Origin: Leptospira sp.
GTDB taxonomy: Bacteria; Spirochaetota; Leptospiria; Leptospirales; Leptospiraceae
Length of the DNA stretch: 64,000 bases
Direction: 5' to 3'
NCBI GenBank assembly: GCA_027531445.1
Contig: JAPZRK010000004.1
Span: 1-64,000 of the forward strand
In this document: positions 62,064 through 64,000 of the stretch, in pieces
How the letters are laid out: every line of letters begins with the position of its first letter
Numbering within the stretch: the first letter of the stretch is position 1
Translations under genes and position numbers: made by a program
The notes under the pieces: model-generated
Told to the model about the DNA's origin: nothing
What the model saw: only the letters and a program-made list of their open reading frames with translations
Databases searched by the model: none

Positions 62064-62854
62064 CTGCTCAAGTTATCAACTGCAAACAGAGAAGGATCGG
62101 GCACCACTGACTTGTCAATTTCTTGGATCTCCCAAACAGTGATACTACCAGTATTTAAATCTAACATTTCCCATCTTGATGCTTTTGTTAGATCATCAAC
62201 TTTGTTTCCATCTTTTACCTTAACGGAACCGTATTTTAAATTGAGAGTCTTAAAGAGAATTCCATCTCGATCGTGAAAGTCAATGCGGTAAGGTTTTAGA
62301 TCTTTTTTACTTACGAGTAAAACTAATTTTTTATAGAAGTAAGGAAGAATCGGTTTGAGAGAGACTCTGTAAAACATCTCACCTGCGATCTCTAAATCTG
62401 CATTCACTAAAGGATTGTAATTTGCTTGGTAAGAGTAACCAGATAAGTCCACGTAAAAAAAGCCTGTGCCCATCATGGATTCATACTTTTCATCATCCGT
62501 TTTACGGAAGAGCTTTGCGGCGAGAACATTGTAGAAAAAAACATTTTCGCCTTCATCTTTGGTGAGAAGCTTTGATTCTAGACCACGCCCTTTTCTGTCA
62601 AAAAGATACAACGCATCTTCACCATTAAAAAATCGATTGATTTTCCATGTCTCCGATTGGCCATTCCTTCGAATTAGTACATAGGTGCCTTTTACCAAAC
62701 CTTTACCAAAATCTAGCTCTCGATCTAACCTTGCCAAAAGTTCTTGAGCAGAGAGTGCATTTTCACCAGCACCTTGCGCCGACAAGGCGGTAGAAAAAAT
62801 AAGTGCAGTGAGAGCAAATGTTAAAATTACATTTCGCATAAAAGAATCACTCAA
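62060..62854 (-). CDS. Outer-membrane lipoprotein-sorting protein, LolA-like
   Basis: This 264-residue exported protein has a signal peptide (VILTFALTALIFSTALSAQG). The mature protein matches the LolA-like family of outer-membrane lipoprotein-sorting proteins, with LLARLDRELDFGKGLVKGTYVLIRR, YLFDRKGRGLESKLL, MMGTGFFYVDLSG and LVLLVSKKDLKPYRIDFHDRDG. The fold is a half-barrel that binds lipid chains. It overlaps guaB by 8 bases and rsmE by 4. The long-chain lipid cargo is unknown. Confidence 0.85.
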   Translation of the reverse strand: MSDSFMRNVILTFALTALIFSTALSAQGAGENALSAQELLARLDRELDFGKGLVKGTYVLIRRNGQSETWKINRFFNGEDALYLFDRKGRGLESKLLTKDEGENVFFYNVLAAKLFRKTDDEKYESMMGTGFFYVDLSGYSYQANYNPLVNADLEIAGEMFYRVSLKPILPYFYKKLVLLVSKKDLKPYRIDFHDRDGILFKTLNLKYGSVKVKDGNKVDDLTKASRWEMLDLNTGSITVWEIQEIDKSVVPDPSLFAVDNLSR

Positions 62855-64000
62855 CTCTCATGGAAGGTTTTGTATAGGAATAAAGACCATGCACAGAACC
62901 TTGGGCTTGTGCCGATTCTGTCCTTCTTTCAAATCGTAACTTGCCCTGGCGCAGTGCCTCGTGCAAATCTGGAATGCTTCTATAACCCATATCTTGGAAG
63001 GATTGACGCAAACCTTGAATCAAATAAGGAATCAAATTCAATACAGAACCTTTATCTACGACGTAACCTGAAACTCCTTGTGCCACCTTGATCTTTTGGG
63101 ATTCAGAAAAGTATCGTTTGTCACCACCTTTGTTCATGGCTTCTAAACTTGCCATACCTCTATATCGTTTCAGGCGGATACCGTTTTCGTAGAAATATTC
63201 TCCGGGTGCTTCTTGCGTTCCAGCAAACATAGATCCCATCATACAAGTTGAGGCACCTATCGCAAGTGCGTTGGCGATATCTCCAATATTAGAAATCCCA
63301 CCATCTGCGATCACGGGTACTCCGTGTTTAGCCGCGTACTGTGCAGTTTTGAAGACGGCCGTCGCTTGAGCACGTCCCACTGCCATTGTATCTTGAGTGA
63401 TACAAATGGAGCCGGGTCCCATACCGATACGTAAGCCGTCTGCACCAGCGGCAATTAAATTTGCGGCCTGGCCTTGCGTGACAACGTTCCCTGCGATCAC
63501 ATCCACAGTCGGAAAGTTCTTTTTGATAAATTGAATCATTTCGATTTGGTATGAGGAATTACCTTGAGCAGAGTCGATTGTAATCACATCCACACCTATA
63601 CTAGATAAGGCGGCGATTCGTTCTTTCGATTCTGGTAATGTCGAGAGCGCCGCACCTACTCGTAATTTTTTTGAATCATCTTTTGATGCATGCGGGAATT
63701 CTTTGTTTTTTTGAAGGTCACTCCGACAAATCAAGGCGACGAGTCTTCCCTGTTTGTCGACAATCGGTAATTTACCCTTTTTACTTGTTCGGAGGATATC
63801 GTTTGCTTCTTTTAAGCTAATCCCTTGTTCTGCGGTGATGAGTTCTTTCGTCATCACTTTACCTAACTTAGTGGATCTGTTAGATTCAAAATCAACGTCT
63901 CGATTGGTAACGATTCCGATCAATTTTGTATTTTGAGTTCCATCTTCTGTAATGGGTATTCCGCTAAAGCCGTGTTTGTCTTTTGTATCATCTAGATCGT
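62847..64000 (-). CDS. guaB: IMP dehydrogenase (5' end missing)
   Basis: The frame enters from the right edge and ends at 62847, giving about 384 C-terminal residues. GuaB oxidises IMP to XMP with NAD, the committed step to GMP. Parts of the CBS domains are seen (HGFSGIPITEDGT, VMTKELITAEQGISLKEANDIL), followed by the catalytic barrel: GVDVITIDSAQG, GNVVTQGQA, GPGSICITQDTM with the active-site Cys, and PVIADGGISNIGDIANALAIGA. The flap RYRGMASLEAM and the final YSYTKPS are present. About 100 residues of the N-terminus are outside the window. Confidence 0.96.
   Translation of the reverse strand, partial: DLDDTKDKHGFSGIPITEDGTQNTKLIGIVTNRDVDFESNRSTKLGKVMTKELITAEQGISLKEANDILRTSKKGKLPIVDKQGRLVALICRSDLQKNKEFPHASKDDSKKLRVGAALSTLPESKERIAALSSIGVDVITIDSAQGNSSYQIEMIQFIKKNFPTVDVIAGNVVTQGQAANLIAAGADGLRIGMGPGSICITQDTMAVGRAQATAVFKTAQYAAKHGVPVIADGGISNIGDIANALAIGASTCMMGSMFAGTQEAPGEYFYENGIRLKRYRGMASLEAMNKGGDKRYFSESQKIKVAQGVSGYVVDKGSVLNLIPYLIQGLRQSFQDMGYRSIPDLHEALRQGKLRFERRTESAQAQGSVHGLYSYTKPSMRVE

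Noticed and set aside
1..64000. CRISPR arrays, tRNA or rRNA genes, insertion sequences, prophage, attachment sites, riboswitches
   Set aside because: I saw no repeat-spacer pattern, no tRNA-like cloverleaf, no transposase or integrase motif and no known riboswitch core. A covariance-model scan would be the decisive test for RNA elements.

Overview
The window looks like chromosome from a Leptospira species. The support is: tandem FlaB-type flagellin genes, many short lipoprotein signal peptides with spirochaete-style lipoboxes (for example FLFC-K, FILGAC, LLIGC), AT-rich DNA, and several long secreted proteins of kinds common in leptospires. I cannot fix the species. A saprophytic species is a guess based on general gene content. 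No rRNA, tRNA, CRISPR array, insertion sequence or prophage is visible. Coding density is very high. The only stretch over 300 bases without a gene is 39485-39875.

Layout. 1-8796 (minus strand) is a conserved housekeeping run read as rpsF-ssb-rpsR-rplI-dnaB-aspS-phoH-pgpH-like-ybeY-recO; recO runs off the left edge. 8897-13614 holds an integral membrane protein (plus strand), then a CapA-like protein, a LolB/LolA-like lipoprotein and a TPR protein (minus strand). 13602-19539 (plus strand) is a compact run of six genes: an unknown membrane-anchored protein, a cysteine desulfurase, a membrane-anchored CHAT protease, an exported protein, an ECF-type sigma factor and a 177-residue protein. It ends near a strong terminator. 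19719-24315 (minus) carries ychF, an RluA-family synthase, a DUF2797 protein, an unknown and a NamZ-like muramidase. 24367-28651 (plus) carries an FlgT/LPP20-like lipoprotein, a pectinacetylesterase-like lipoprotein and a DedA/ATP-grasp fusion. 28637-33583 (minus) pairs an adenylate cyclase and a hybrid histidine kinase behind an AsmA-like protein.

33727-43908 holds a cyclophilin, a small basic protein, a VIT/VWA/TPR protein, two flagellins, a VapBC-type toxin-antitoxin pair, an FHA protein and a DUF2339/DUF3999 pair. 43935-45601 is a tetR-alkB operon whose consensus promoter is overlapped by a 32-bp near-perfect palindrome. 45732-51845 carries a DUF1499 lipoprotein, carB and a membrane sulfatase. 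51878-60982 (minus) encodes a very large alpha-2-macroglobulin with an intact thioester motif, together with three unknown proteins. 61078-64000 holds a small Cys-rich lipoprotein, rsmE, a LolA-like gene and guaB, which is cut by the right edge.

The best candidate for an undescribed system is the 13602-19539 run, where a transmembrane CHAT protease, an exported protein and a sigma factor are translationally coupled. This suggests proteolysis-controlled transcription across the inner membrane. By gene content only, it recalls the protease-to-sigma logic of the type III-E CRISPR accessory proteins. Second-tier items are the DedA/ATP-grasp fusion, the tetR-alkB operator and the kinase-cyclase pair.
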